The position numbers and the translations under genes were made by a program. Below are positions 7,764 through 17,741 of a stretch of 64,000 bases of DNA, piece by piece. The stretch is from assembly GCA_934167485.1 (NCBI GenBank), contig CAKPKL010000008.1, positions 1 to 64,000 on the forward strand, given 5' to 3'. The notes below the pieces were generated by a model that was not told the DNA's origin, did no database searches, and saw nothing but the letters and a program-made list of their open reading frames with translations. Origin of the DNA: an uncultured Bacilli bacterium (GTDB lineage: Bacteria > Bacillota_I > Bacilli_A > RF39 > UBA660). How positions within the stretch are numbered: position 1 is the first letter of the stretch; every line of letters starts with the position of its first letter.

Positions 7764-10700
7764 GTGGCTTATACAGTTAAAAAATTCGGTGATTACCGTG
7801 AAAGAAGAAGTTATGCAAAAACTAAAAATGCAATTGAATTAAACAATTTGTTAGAAATTCAAAAAAAGTCATATGATTGGTTTATGACTGAAGGTATAAA
7901 AGAAGTATTTGATGATATTTTTCCAGTTGAAAGCTTTACTGGAAACTTAACTCTAGAATTTGGAGAATACTCTTTTGAGGAGCCAAGATACTCAATTAAA
8001 GGTTGCAAAGACAGATATGCAACTTATGCTGCACCTATTAAGGTACAAGCAAGACTTTTTAATCAAGAAACAGGAGAAGTAAAAGAACAAGAAATTTATT
8101 TAGGTGATATGCCTATTATGACAGATAGTGGTACATTTATAATCAATGGAGCAGAACGTGTTATAGTATCACAATTAGTTCGTTCACCTAGTGTTTATTT
8201 TTCTCGTGAAATAGACAAGAAAAATGGTAAACATATAATTACTTCACAAATAATACCAACAAGAGGTACATGGTTAGAGTTTGAGACAGATGCAAGAGAT
8301 GTTATTTATTGTAGAATTGATAGAACACGTAAGGTACCTGTTACTACATTACTTAGAGCTTTAGGACTTTCAAGTGATGCAGATATAATTGATTTATTTG
8401 GTGAAGACGATTATATTATGCGTACTATTGAAAAAGATGCTAATAAAAACACTGATGAATCTTTAATAGATATTCATTCTAAATTAAGACCTGGTGAACC
8501 AAGTACTTTAGATAGTGCTAAAAACCAATTAATCACTAGATTCTTTGATGCATTTAGATATGATTTAGCTAAAGTAGGACGTTATAAATTTAATAGAAAA
8601 TTAAATGTATGCGATAGATTATATGATTGTATACTTGCAGAAGATATTAAAGTTAATGGAGAACTTAAATTTGCTAAAGGTACACTTGTAACAAAAGATG
8701 TTTTAGGAGAATTAAAACCAATAATGGCTGATGGTTATGGAGTTCGTGAATCTTTAATTAATGAAGAGTTAGATAGCTATAACAAAGTTCAAATAATTAA
8801 AGTTTATTCTAAAAAGAATCCAACTAAAGTTGTTAAAATTATTGGTAATGATCAATCTATTGAAGAAAAAAGACTTACAATATCAGATGTTTATGCATCA
8901 GTTTCATATTATTTAAATTTACATGAAGGTATTGGTTCATATGATGAAATAGACCATTTATCAAATCGTCGTGTAAGACAAGTTGGAGAACTTTTACAAA
9001 ATCAATTTAGAGTAGGTGTATCTCGTATTGAAAGAGTAATAAGAGATAGAATGAGTACTCAAGAATTAGATGAAGTAACTCCAAAAACATTAATTAATAT
9101 CAGACCATTAACAGCTGCTATTAAGGAATTCTTTGGTTCAAGTCAATTGTCACAATTCATGGATCAAACAAATCCAGTAGCAGAGTTAGCTAATAAACGT
9201 CGTTTAAGTTCTTTAGGACCAGGCGGATTATCAAGGGATCGTGCTGGTATGGAAGTTCGTGACGTTAATCCATCTCACTATGGTAGACTTTGTCCAATTG
9301 AATCTCCAGAAGGACCAAACATTGGACTTATTACAGCTTTAGCAAGCTATGCTAAGGTAAATGATTATGGATTTATAATGACTCCATATAGAAAAGTAGT
9401 TGATGGACATTTAACAGATGAAATAAGATATATGACAGCTGATGAAGAATTAGAGTATCATATATCACAAGCAACAGTTAAATTAGATGACAACGATAAC
9501 TTTGTAGATAAACATGTTCCAGTACGTTATCGTGGTGAAAATATCATGATTAACAGTAAAGATGTTGATTATATAGACGTTTCAAGTCAACAAGTTGTAT
9601 CTATAACAACAGCAGGTATTCCTTTCTTGGAACACGATGATGGTAAACGTGCCCTAATGGGTTCAAACATGCAACGTCAAGCAATTCCATTACTTAAATG
9701 TGAAGCACCTATTGTTGGAACAGGAATTGAAGCAATAAGCGCAAGAGATAGTGGAGCTGTTGTAATCTCTAAAGCAGATGGTATAGTAGATTATGTAGAT
9801 TCACAAAAGATACTTGTTAAAACAAAAGGTGGTATGGATACATATTACTTAAATGGATTTGAAAGAAGTAATGCTGGTACTTGTTATCATCAAAGACCTA
9901 TTGTTAGAGTTAATGATAAAATAACAAAAGGACAAGTTATTGCTGATGGACCAAGTACAGATCTTGGAGAAATGGCTTTAGGTAGAAATGTTACAGTAGC
10001 TTTCATGAACTTTAATGGATATAACTATGAGGACGCTGTAATATTAAATGAAAGATTAGTAAGAGATGATGTTTATACATCAATTCATATTCAAGATTAT
10101 CAAATTGAATGTAGAGATACTAAACTTGGACCAGAAGAGTTTACAAGAGATATACCAAATGTTTCAGAAGAAGCTCGTAAGAACTTGGATGAAAATGGTT
10201 TAATTCGTATTGGTACTGAAGTACATGATGATGATATTCTAGTAGGTAAAGTTACTCCAAAAGGAATGGCAGAACTTACATCAGAAGAAAAATTATTACA
10301 TGCTATCTTTGGTGAAAAAACAAGAGAAGTAAGAGATACTTCACTTCGTGTACCACATGGAGGAGAAGGAATTGTACATGATATTAAAGTATTTACTAAA
10401 GAGGATACTGATGAACTTCCAGCTGGAGTTTCTAAAATAATTCGTGTATATATAGCTCAAAAGAGAAAAATAACTGTTGGAGATAAAATGGCAGGGCGTC
10501 ATGGTAATAAGGGTGTTATATCTTTAGTATTACCAAGTGAAGATATGCCATACTTGGCAGATGGAACACCAGTAGATATTATGCTTAATCCACTAGGAGT
10601 TCCAAGTCGTATGAATATAGGACAAATATTAGAGATGCATTTAGGTGCAGCTGCTAAAAAATTAGGAATTCATGTTGCAACTCCAGTATTTAGTGGTGCA

Positions 10701-11438
10701 AATAGAGAAGAAATTATAGACGCTCTAAAAGAAGCAGGAATTGATGAAGATGGTAAAACCATATTATATGATGGACGTACTGGTGAACCATTTGATAATC
10801 GTATAAGTGTTGGTGTTATGTATATGATTAAACTACACCACATGGTAGATGATAAATTACATGCTCGTTCAACAGGACCATACAGTTTAGTAACTCAACA
10901 ACCTTTAGGTGGTAAAGCTCAATTTGGTGGTCAAAGATTTGGAGAAATGGAAGTTTGGGCATTATATGCGTATGGTGCAGCTCATGTATTACAAGAGATG
11001 ATGACTATTAAATCTGATGATGTAATCGGAAGAGTAAAAGTTTATGAATCTCTAGTAAAAGGAACACCAATACCAAAACCTGGAGTTCCAGAAAGCTTTA
11101 GAGTATTAATTAAAGAATTCCAAGCTTTAGGTCTTGATATAACAGTTTTAAATGAACAAGGAAATTATGTTGAACTTAAAGAGTTAGAAGAAGCAGATAA
11201 AGATGATAATTTGCTAGAAAACAAAGAAAATAAAGTTGAATCAAATTTAATTGGAGAAGAAGAAAACATAGATGAAACATTTGAATCATTTGAAGATGCA
11301 TTGGAAGATGAAGAAGATGACTATGAAGATGACTTTGATGATGAAGATTTAGATTCGCTTGATGAAGAAGATGAAGATCTAGATGAATTAGATGAACTAG
11401 ATGACATTGATGAAGAATTGGAAGGAGACGAGGAATAA
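7764..11438 (+). CDS. rpoB: DNA-directed RNA polymerase subunit beta
   Basis: A protein of about 1224 residues from GTG 7764, chosen because GGGGTG (7753-7758) precedes it and the protein then begins like other RpoB proteins (VKKFGDYRERRSYAK). Conserved blocks seen include SQLVRSPSVYFSRE, the rifampicin region with SQLSQFMDQTNPVAEL and HKRRLSSLGPGG-like NKRRLSSLGPGGLSRDRAG, and GRHGNKGVIS near the C-terminal half. Beta forms the catalytic cleft with beta prime. An unusual C-terminal extension of about 70 residues is almost wholly Asp/Glu-rich. The stop overlaps the rpoC start (TAATG). Confidence 0.97.
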   Translation: MAYTVKKFGDYRERRSYAKTKNAIELNNLLEIQKKSYDWFMTEGIKEVFDDIFPVESFTGNLTLEFGEYSFEEPRYSIKGCKDRYATYAAPIKVQARLFNQETGEVKEQEIYLGDMPIMTDSGTFIINGAERVIVSQLVRSPSVYFSREIDKKNGKHIITSQIIPTRGTWLEFETDARDVIYCRIDRTRKVPVTTLLRALGLSSDADIIDLFGEDDYIMRTIEKDANKNTDESLIDIHSKLRPGEPSTLDSAKNQLITRFFDAFRYDLAKVGRYKFNRKLNVCDRLYDCILAEDIKVNGELKFAKGTLVTKDVLGELKPIMADGYGVRESLINEELDSYNKVQIIKVYSKKNPTKVVKIIGNDQSIEEKRLTISDVYASVSYYLNLHEGIGSYDEIDHLSNRRVRQVGELLQNQFRVGVSRIERVIRDRMSTQELDEVTPKTLINIRPLTAAIKEFFGSSQLSQFMDQTNPVAELANKRRLSSLGPGGLSRDRAGMEVRDVNPSHYGRLCPIESPEGPNIGLITALASYAKVNDYGFIMTPYRKVVDGHLTDEIRYMTADEELEYHISQATVKLDDNDNFVDKHVPVRYRGENIMINSKDVDYIDVSSQQVVSITTAGIPFLEHDDGKRALMGSNMQRQAIPLLKCEAPIVGTGIEAISARDSGAVVISKADGIVDYVDSQKILVKTKGGMDTYYLNGFERSNAGTCYHQRPIVRVNDKITKGQVIADGPSTDLGEMALGRNVTVAFMNFNGYNYEDAVILNERLVRDDVYTSIHIQDYQIECRDTKLGPEEFTRDIPNVSEEARKNLDENGLIRIGTEVHDDDILVGKVTPKGMAELTSEEKLLHAIFGEKTREVRDTSLRVPHGGEGIVHDIKVFTKEDTDELPAGVSKIIRVYIAQKRKITVGDKMAGRHGNKGVISLVLPSEDMPYLADGTPVDIMLNPLGVPSRMNIGQILEMHLGAAAKKLGIHVATPVFSGANREEIIDALKEAGIDEDGKTILYDGRTGEPFDNRISVGVMYMIKLHHMVDDKLHARSTGPYSLVTQQPLGGKAQFGGQRFGEMEVWALYAYGAAHVLQEMMTIKSDDVIGRVKVYESLVKGTPIPKPGVPESFRVLIKEFQALGLDITVLNEQGNYVELKELEEADKDDNLLENKENKVESNLIGEEENIDETFESFEDALEDEEDDYEDDFDDEDLDSLDEEDEDLDELDELDDIDEELEGDEE

Positions 11439-14400
11439 TGGATGTTAATAATTTTGAAGGATTAAAAATAAGCATTGCCTCACCTGAAAAAATTCGTTCT
11501 TGGTCATATGGTGAAGTTAAGAAAGCAGAAACAATAAACTATCGTACATTGAGGCCTGAAAGAGATGGATTATTTTGTGAAAAAATATTCGGACCTACTA
11601 AGGATTTTGAATGTGCTTGTGGTAAATATAAAAGATTAAGATATAAAAATATTGTATGTGATAGATGTGGAGTAGAGGTAACTCGTTCTAAAGTTCGTCG
11701 TGAACGTATGGGACACATTGAGTTAGCTACTCCAGTGTCTCACATTTGGTTCTTTAAAGGTGTACCATCAAGAATGGGACTTGTTCTTGATATGAGTCCA
11801 AGAGATTTGGAAGAAGTATTATACTTTGTAAGTTATGTAGTACTTGATCCAGGACCAGCTCCTTTAGAGAAAAAACAAACAATAAGCGATAGAGAATATC
11901 GTGCATATTATGAAAAATATGGAAATACTTTTAGAGTAGGTATGGGAGCTGAGGCTATTAAAGAGTTACTTGAAGAAGTAGACTTAGATAAAGAAGTAGA
12001 GACTCTTAAAGCTGAAATAGAAGAAATTAAAGATTCTCAAAGTCAAAAGAGAATTCGTTTAATTAAAAGATTAGACGTATTAAATGCATTTGCTGAATCA
12101 GGAAATAGACCTGAGTGGATGATTTTAACTGCACTTCCAGTTATACCACCAGAACTTAGACCTATGATTCAATTAGATGGTGGTAGATTTGCTACATCTG
12201 ATTTAAATGATTTATATCGTCGTGTAATTAACCGTAATAATCGTTTAAAGAAATTAATGGAATTAGGTGCTCCATCAATAATAATTCAAAATGAAAAACG
12301 TATGCTTCAAGAAGCCGTAGATGCTTTATTTGATAATGGTAGACGTGGAAGAAATATAACTGGAGCAGGAAATAGACCTTTAAAATCTTTAGCTAGTATG
12401 TTAAAAGGTAAACAAGGACGTTTCCGTCAAAATTTACTTGGTAAACGTGTTGACTATTCTGGTCGTTCAGTTATCGTAGTAGGACCTAGTTTAAAAATGT
12501 ATGAATGTGGTATTCCAAAAGAAATGGCTTTAGAGTTATTTAAACCACATGTAATAAATGGATTAGTACAAAAAGAAATAGCAAGCAATATTAAAGTTGC
12601 TAAAAGAATGATTGATAATCAAGATCCAAGAGTTTGGGATGTTGTTGAAGAAAAAATAAAAGAACACCCTGTAATGTTAAATCGTGCCCCAACTCTACAC
12701 AGACTTGGTATCCAAGCATTTGAACCAAAATTAATAGAAGGACGTTCAATTCGTCTACATCCACTTGTTTGTGCAGCATTCAATGCCGATTTCGATGGAG
12801 ACCAAATGGCTGTTCACGTTCCAATTACTGAAGAAGCTCAAGCAGAAGCTAGAATCTTAATGTTAGGTGCTAACAACATCTTAAAACCATCTGATGGTAA
12901 ACCAATCGTTACACCAGGACAAGATATGGTACTTGGAAACTTCTATATAACAATGGAAAAAGCAGGACTTCCTGGAGAAGGTAGAGTATACAAAGATTCT
13001 AACGAAGTATTAATGAGTTATGAAAGAAGAGAAATTACTCTTCATACAAGAATAGCTCTACCAGTTAAATCATTTACTCGTAAGATATTCCCAGATAAAT
13101 ATATGGATAAATATCTAGTAACTACACCAGGTAAGATATTATTTAATGAAATATTCCCAGATACATTCCAATATATAGCTGAAGGTACTTCTGAGAATAT
13201 AGAAAAAATTACTCCTAGTAAATATTTTATAAGTAGAGGAGAAAATATTCCAGAAAAAATTAAGGCTATGCCTTTAACAGATGCATTTAATAAAGGTGTT
13301 TTATCTAAATTAATCGCACAAATTTATAAACGTTATCAGACTACTGAAACATCAGTAATGCTAGATAAATTAAAAGATTTAGGATTTAAATATTCTACTT
13401 TATCTGGAATAAGTATAGCTATAAGTGATATTAAAGAATCTGTTAAAAAACCAGAAATAATTGCTAATAGTCAAGCTTTAGTAGATCAAGTTAATAAACA
13501 ATTTAAACGTGGTTTAATTACTGAAGATGAAAGATATAATAAAGTTGTTTCTATTTGGACAGATACTAAAAAACAAATTACTGCTGAATTAGAGCAAATG
13601 GTTAAACAAGATAAAGATAATCCTATTTGTATAATGATGACATCAAAAGCTCGTGGAGATATGGGTTCATATACTCAGTTAGTTGGTATGAGAGGTTTGT
13701 TTGCTAAACCAAATGGACAACAAGAAGAGATCCCAGTTATATCATCATTTAGTGAAGGTATAACAGTGTCTGAATTCTTCTTATCTACACATGGTACTCG
13801 TAAAGGTGCTGTAGATACAGCCTTAAAGACAGCAGATGCTGGATACTTAACTCGTCGTTTAGTTGATGTATCTCAAGATATTATAATAAGAGAAGAAGAT
13901 TGTGGAACTGAAGCTGGAACTGTAGTTGAAGCATTTATAAATGATGCTGATGGTACTGTAATAGAATCTTTATATGACCGTATTTTAGGTAGATATACAA
14001 ACAAAAAGATTCTAAATCCAGAAACTAAAGAAGTTATTTGTGAAAAAGATACTTATATTAATGAAGTATTAGCTGATAAGATAATCGCAGCTGGTATAAC
14101 AAAAGTACCTATTAGAACAGTTCTTACTTGTAAAACAGAACACGGAGTTTGTAGAAAATGTTATGGTAGAAACTTAGCTACTGGTCAAATAGTAGAAGAA
14201 GGAGAAGCTGTTGGTATAATGGCTGCTCAATCAATTGGTGAACCAGGTACTCAGTTAACCATGAGAACATTTAATACAGGTGGAGTTGCCGGAGACGATA
14301 TAACTCAAGGTTTACCTCGTGTTCAAGAGTTATTTGAAGCTCGTAATCCAAAAGGTAAAGCTTCTATAGCTGAAATAAATGGTATAGTAACTAAGATAGA

Positions 14401-15073
14401 AGAAGAAAATGGTAAATATATAATTTATATTAAAAATGATGCTGAAACTCGTAAACATGTAACAAACTACAGTGTAAAACTTAATGTTGTTGAAGGACAA
14501 GAAGTTAAAGCTGGACAAAAACTTACATTTGGAGCAATCAGTCCAAAAGAATTACTTGCGGTAACAGATCCAATTTCAACTCAACAATATATACTTTCTG
14601 AAACTCAAAAAGTATATAGAAGTCAAGGTGTTGATATATCTGATAAACACGTGGAAATAATTGCTAAGAGAATGATTTCTAAAATTAAGATTATTAATTC
14701 AGGAGATTCATATTTCTTACCAGGAACAATGGTTAATATAAATAAATTTACTGATATAAATAAAGAATTAATCCTAGAAGGTAAGAGACCTGCTACAGGT
14801 AAACCAGTATTACTTGGTATTACCAAAGCTTCTCTAGAAACTGATTCATTCTTATCTGCTGCATCATTCCAAGAAACAACAAGAATCTTGACAGATGCTG
14901 CAATACATGGAAAAGTTGACAAATTAGAAGGATTAAAAGAAAATGTTATCTTAGGTAAATTAATACCTGCTGGTACAGGTGCTAAAAAATATAGAAAAGC
15001 AACTTATGATTTAGAGTTAGAAGGATTAAAAGAAGAACCTTTAGAAGCACTTGAACAAGAATTATTAGATTAA
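11438..15073 (+). CDS. rpoC: DNA-directed RNA polymerase subunit beta prime
   Basis: A 1211-residue protein of standard Firmicutes length. The N-terminal zinc-binding site is CACGKYKRLRYKNIVCDRCG (about 60-79). The catalytic Mg-binding motif NADFDGDQM lies near residue 450. The second zinc site is visible as CKTEHGVCRKCYGRNL, and the C-terminal region contains AAQSIGEPGTQLTMRTFNTGG. It overlaps rpoB by one base. A strong terminator lies directly after the stop codon. Confidence 0.97.
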   Translation: MDVNNFEGLKISIASPEKIRSWSYGEVKKAETINYRTLRPERDGLFCEKIFGPTKDFECACGKYKRLRYKNIVCDRCGVEVTRSKVRRERMGHIELATPVSHIWFFKGVPSRMGLVLDMSPRDLEEVLYFVSYVVLDPGPAPLEKKQTISDREYRAYYEKYGNTFRVGMGAEAIKELLEEVDLDKEVETLKAEIEEIKDSQSQKRIRLIKRLDVLNAFAESGNRPEWMILTALPVIPPELRPMIQLDGGRFATSDLNDLYRRVINRNNRLKKLMELGAPSIIIQNEKRMLQEAVDALFDNGRRGRNITGAGNRPLKSLASMLKGKQGRFRQNLLGKRVDYSGRSVIVVGPSLKMYECGIPKEMALELFKPHVINGLVQKEIASNIKVAKRMIDNQDPRVWDVVEEKIKEHPVMLNRAPTLHRLGIQAFEPKLIEGRSIRLHPLVCAAFNADFDGDQMAVHVPITEEAQAEARILMLGANNILKPSDGKPIVTPGQDMVLGNFYITMEKAGLPGEGRVYKDSNEVLMSYERREITLHTRIALPVKSFTRKIFPDKYMDKYLVTTPGKILFNEIFPDTFQYIAEGTSENIEKITPSKYFISRGENIPEKIKAMPLTDAFNKGVLSKLIAQIYKRYQTTETSVMLDKLKDLGFKYSTLSGISIAISDIKESVKKPEIIANSQALVDQVNKQFKRGLITEDERYNKVVSIWTDTKKQITAELEQMVKQDKDNPICIMMTSKARGDMGSYTQLVGMRGLFAKPNGQQEEIPVISSFSEGITVSEFFLSTHGTRKGAVDTALKTADAGYLTRRLVDVSQDIIIREEDCGTEAGTVVEAFINDADGTVIESLYDRILGRYTNKKILNPETKEVICEKDTYINEVLADKIIAAGITKVPIRTVLTCKTEHGVCRKCYGRNLATGQIVEEGEAVGIMAAQSIGEPGTQLTMRTFNTGGVAGDDITQGLPRVQELFEARNPKGKASIAEINGIVTKIEEENGKYIIYIKNDAETRKHVTNYSVKLNVVEGQEVKAGQKLTFGAISPKELLAVTDPISTQQYILSETQKVYRSQGVDISDKHVEIIAKRMISKIKIINSGDSYFLPGTMVNINKFTDINKELILEGKRPATGKPVLLGITKASLETDSFLSAASFQETTRILTDAAIHGKVDKLEGLKENVILGKLIPAGTGAKKYRKATYDLELEGLKEEPLEALEQELLD

Positions 15074-15074
15074 G

Positions 15075-15106
15075 AGATTGAAATTTCAATCTCTTTTTGT
15101 TATAAT
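15075..15106 (+). terminator. rpoC terminator fused to the next promoter
   Basis: AGAGATTGAAA and TTTCAATCTCT form a near-perfect inverted repeat followed by T5 (15075-15099). The same bases hold a promoter for the next gene: -35 TTGAAA (15078-15083), inside the hairpin arm, 17 bp, then TATAAT (15101-15106). Confidence 0.88.
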
Positions 15107-15139
15107 TAATATAGTTAAAACAAGAAGGTAGGGATAAGA

Positions 15140-16693
15140 ATGAATAAAAATAACACCTGGGGGGGGGGGGGGGTAACCTATAGTAAAGGATTTACCCTAA
15201 TAGAACTTTTAGCAGTCATAGTAATACTAGCTATAATCGCACTTATAGCTACTCCAATAGTATTAGATATAATAGATTCAACAAAAAAGTCATCTGTGGA
15301 AGCAACAATGAAAAATATAGAGAAAGCAGCTTTGTTAGAATATTCAGATTTAGCTTTAACAAATGAAGAAAAAGAAGAAATTATATATAATTGTTATGAT
15401 GGAAAATGTACATATAATGGTAAGACATTAAATGTAAAAGGAGACATGCCAGATAGAGGAAGAATAATAGTAAATGAAGATGGAGCAACATTTGAGAACA
15501 TCATAATAAAAGGATATAACTGTATAAAAGAAAATAATAAATTTACATGTAATAATACAGGATTAACTAAAGTAAATGGAACAAGTATATTAATAGATAA
15601 CAATAAAACAACAGAAATAGAAAATTATAGAATATATGGAAATAGTATTCAAAATGGAGAACCAACGCCAGATACACCAGTAGATATAGAAAGTGTAGGA
15701 GATTTAGTAACACTCGATAATTGCTCTAGTTATGGATCAGATGCATGTAATAATATAGGAAAATATGTAATACCAATAAAAGTAACTGGAAAGAACTTAT
15801 TTGATATTTCAAAGATTAATTCTAATATCAATATAATAAAAAATCAAGATGGAACTTTAACCATAAAAGCTTATGGATCTGGAACAAGTCTAACATTATT
15901 AGATTTGAGCCCCAATTTAAAAGTTGGTGATAGAATTTCTTTTTCAATAGAAACAACTGGTTATAAAGGAATTTTAATTCGTAATAATTCAGTAGATACT
16001 TATTTACATAATAATGAAAAAGTTTATACAATTAATCAAGATATGCTAGATGGAAAAGTGTGGTTATATAACAAAAAAAATGGAGATACTTTTGAAGAAG
16101 CTGTTATATCAAGTATACAAATAGAATATGGAGATAAAACAACAGAGTATGAACCATATAAAGAGACAATAACAAATATATATTTAGATGAGCAATTAAG
16201 AAAAGTAGGAGAATATTCTGATTATATAGATTTTAAAACAGGAAAAGTTGTAAGAAATGTAGGTACAATGGAGCACACATCAAATTTAGAATCAACTAGA
16301 TTTACAGATGTAACAGAAAGTGGTGTGTACAGAAACTACATATGGCCAGATTCAATTAGGCAAATGAAGCAGGGGATAAATTTGGATGGATTATGTACTA
16401 CTTTATCAACTAATAAAAAACAGTGGCATGAATTAACAGCTCCTAGTGTACGTTTTGGCCAGGTAAATACTGTAATTTATATAATGACACCTACACAAAT
16501 GACAACTGATCAAGATTTATATAACTATGTAACAAATAATGGAAAAAATAAAAGTATATATTATTATCAATTGGAAAATCCTATAGAACAATCAATTGAT
16601 TTGCCTGAACTTTTAATAAATAAAGATACGAGTGTAATAAGTGTGAATACTAGCGTGATACCTAGTAATATTGAATTAGAATATTATAGATAA
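15140..16693 (+). CDS. Pilin-like protein with phage-tail-like domain and poly-G start region
   Basis: A 517-residue protein. It opens MNKNNTWGGGGVTYSKG and then continues with the shared pilin signal FTLIELLAVIVILAII. The normal MKK start is thus replaced by a stretch encoded by 15 consecutive G residues (15159-15173). After a short linker, the region from about residue 150 contains YGNSIQNGEPTPDTPVDIES and VTGKNLFDIS, patterns I know from phage minor tail/receptor-binding proteins. The C-terminal part is beta-rich. The protein is probably surface-exposed and binds a ligand; that is inference. At 14 or 16 G the reading frame meets TAA or TAG at once, so only one tract length in three is ON. 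Confidence 0.72.
   Translation: MNKNNTWGGGGVTYSKGFTLIELLAVIVILAIIALIATPIVLDIIDSTKKSSVEATMKNIEKAALLEYSDLALTNEEKEEIIYNCYDGKCTYNGKTLNVKGDMPDRGRIIVNEDGATFENIIIKGYNCIKENNKFTCNNTGLTKVNGTSILIDNNKTTEIENYRIYGNSIQNGEPTPDTPVDIESVGDLVTLDNCSSYGSDACNNIGKYVIPIKVTGKNLFDISKINSNINIIKNQDGTLTIKAYGSGTSLTLLDLSPNLKVGDRISFSIETTGYKGILIRNNSVDTYLHNNEKVYTINQDMLDGKVWLYNKKNGDTFEEAVISSIQIEYGDKTTEYEPYKETITNIYLDEQLRKVGEYSDYIDFKTGKVVRNVGTMEHTSNLESTRFTDVTESGVYRNYIWPDSIRQMKQGINLDGLCTTLSTNKKQWHELTAPSVRFGQVNTVIYIMTPTQMTTDQDLYNYVTNNGKNKSIYYYQLENPIEQSIDLPELLINKDTSVISVNTSVIPSNIELEYYR
15159..15173 (+). repeat. 15-bp poly-G tract at start of pilin-like gene
   Basis: Fifteen consecutive G residues in a genome region that is otherwise extremely AT-rich, 17 bp after the A of the start ATG. 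It lies inside the coding sequence between ACC T and TAACC. Its length sets the reading frame of the downstream pilin signal. Confidence 0.9.
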
Positions 16694-16781
16694 AAATTAA
16701 TAAAAAATATGTGAATAAAATAATTGTAGAAGGTTTATTTACAAAAATATAATAATATATTAAAATTATAATGGTGGTAAT

Positions 16782-17672
16782 ATGAGAGTAAAAAATTTTT
16801 TAATAGGTTTAGTTATAACTTTAACATTAGTTTTAAGTGCAGTTACTTTAACAGTTAAAGCAGATAGTGGTTGGGATACAGATTATGATTCAGGTGGTTC
16901 TTGGGATTCAGGAGGATCATGGGATTCTAGTGATTCTTGGGATAACGATTATTCGTATGATTCTGATTATAGTTCACATTCATCTAGCAGTGCTTCTACA
17001 AGCGTGGGAGTAACAATTTTAACTATTACTATTATTTTTACAGCATTTGTAATTGTTATTGTTAAATCAAGTGTTCCAAAACGTAAAGGTAGAGAATTGC
17101 CTATAACAAGAGAAATAGATAATTATAATAGATTAAGTGAAGAAGAAGTAAATAAGATAATTCCAGACTTTAATATAGAAGAATTTCAATTTAAAGCTTA
17201 TCAAATATTCTATGATACACAGATTGCATGGATGAATTTTGATTATGATAAATTAAAAACTTTACTTACTGATGAATTATATAATACATATTTAATGGAT
17301 TTAGAGGCATTAAAAATAAAAAACCAACAAAATATTATGAAAGATTTTGAATTAGTAGAATCAAAACTTATTAATTTGAAGGAAGAAAATGATACGTTTG
17401 TAGCAATCGTAATATTAGAAGTAAAATTCTATGATTATATAGAAGATATAAATAGTCATAAAGTATTAAGAGGAAATCATTCAAGAAAATTTGATAATAC
17501 ATATATAATTACTTTGAAAAAATCAAAAGAGACAAAATTAGAGAATTGTCCAAGTTGTGGCGCACCTATAGAACAAGATGGTGTAGTAGAGTGTAAGTAC
17601 TGTAAAGCTAAGATTGTAAATAATGAAGACGACTTTATAATATCAAAAAAAGAAAAGATTAGTCAGAAATAA
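16782..17672 (+). CDS. Tim44-like membrane protein with zinc ribbon (first copy)
   Basis: A 296-residue protein. A signal peptide (about 1-28, ending TVKADS) is followed by a low-complexity Asp/Ser/Trp/Gly stretch with repeated GGSWDS units (about 29-72), a transmembrane helix (about 75-97), and a Tim44-like domain (about 125-240; AWMNFDYDKLKTLLTDELY). A zinc ribbon closes it, CPSCG...CKYCK (about 258-278). The Tim44-like fold is often annotated as a transport-associated domain in such proteins, but no function is proven. The next gene is a clear paralog, so this is a duplication. The promoter is probably TTTACA with TAAAAT at about 16738-16766. Confidence 0.75.
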   Translation: MRVKNFLIGLVITLTLVLSAVTLTVKADSGWDTDYDSGGSWDSGGSWDSSDSWDNDYSYDSDYSSHSSSSASTSVGVTILTITIIFTAFVIVIVKSSVPKRKGRELPITREIDNYNRLSEEEVNKIIPDFNIEEFQFKAYQIFYDTQIAWMNFDYDKLKTLLTDELYNTYLMDLEALKIKNQQNIMKDFELVESKLINLKEENDTFVAIVILEVKFYDYIEDINSHKVLRGNHSRKFDNTYIITLKKSKETKLENCPSCGAPIEQDGVVECKYCKAKIVNNEDDFIISKKEKISQK

Positions 17673-17741
17673 ATTTTTGAAAAATAGTTAAATTTAGTTG
17701 AACTATTTTTCTTTTATGATAAAATAATAATAGGTGGTAAG

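Noticed and set aside
11176..11475. Minus-strand open frame opposite the rpoB 3' end
   Set aside because: It is the mirror of the Asp/Glu-rich tail, giving His/Leu repeats, with no ribosome binding site. It is a shadow of rpoB.
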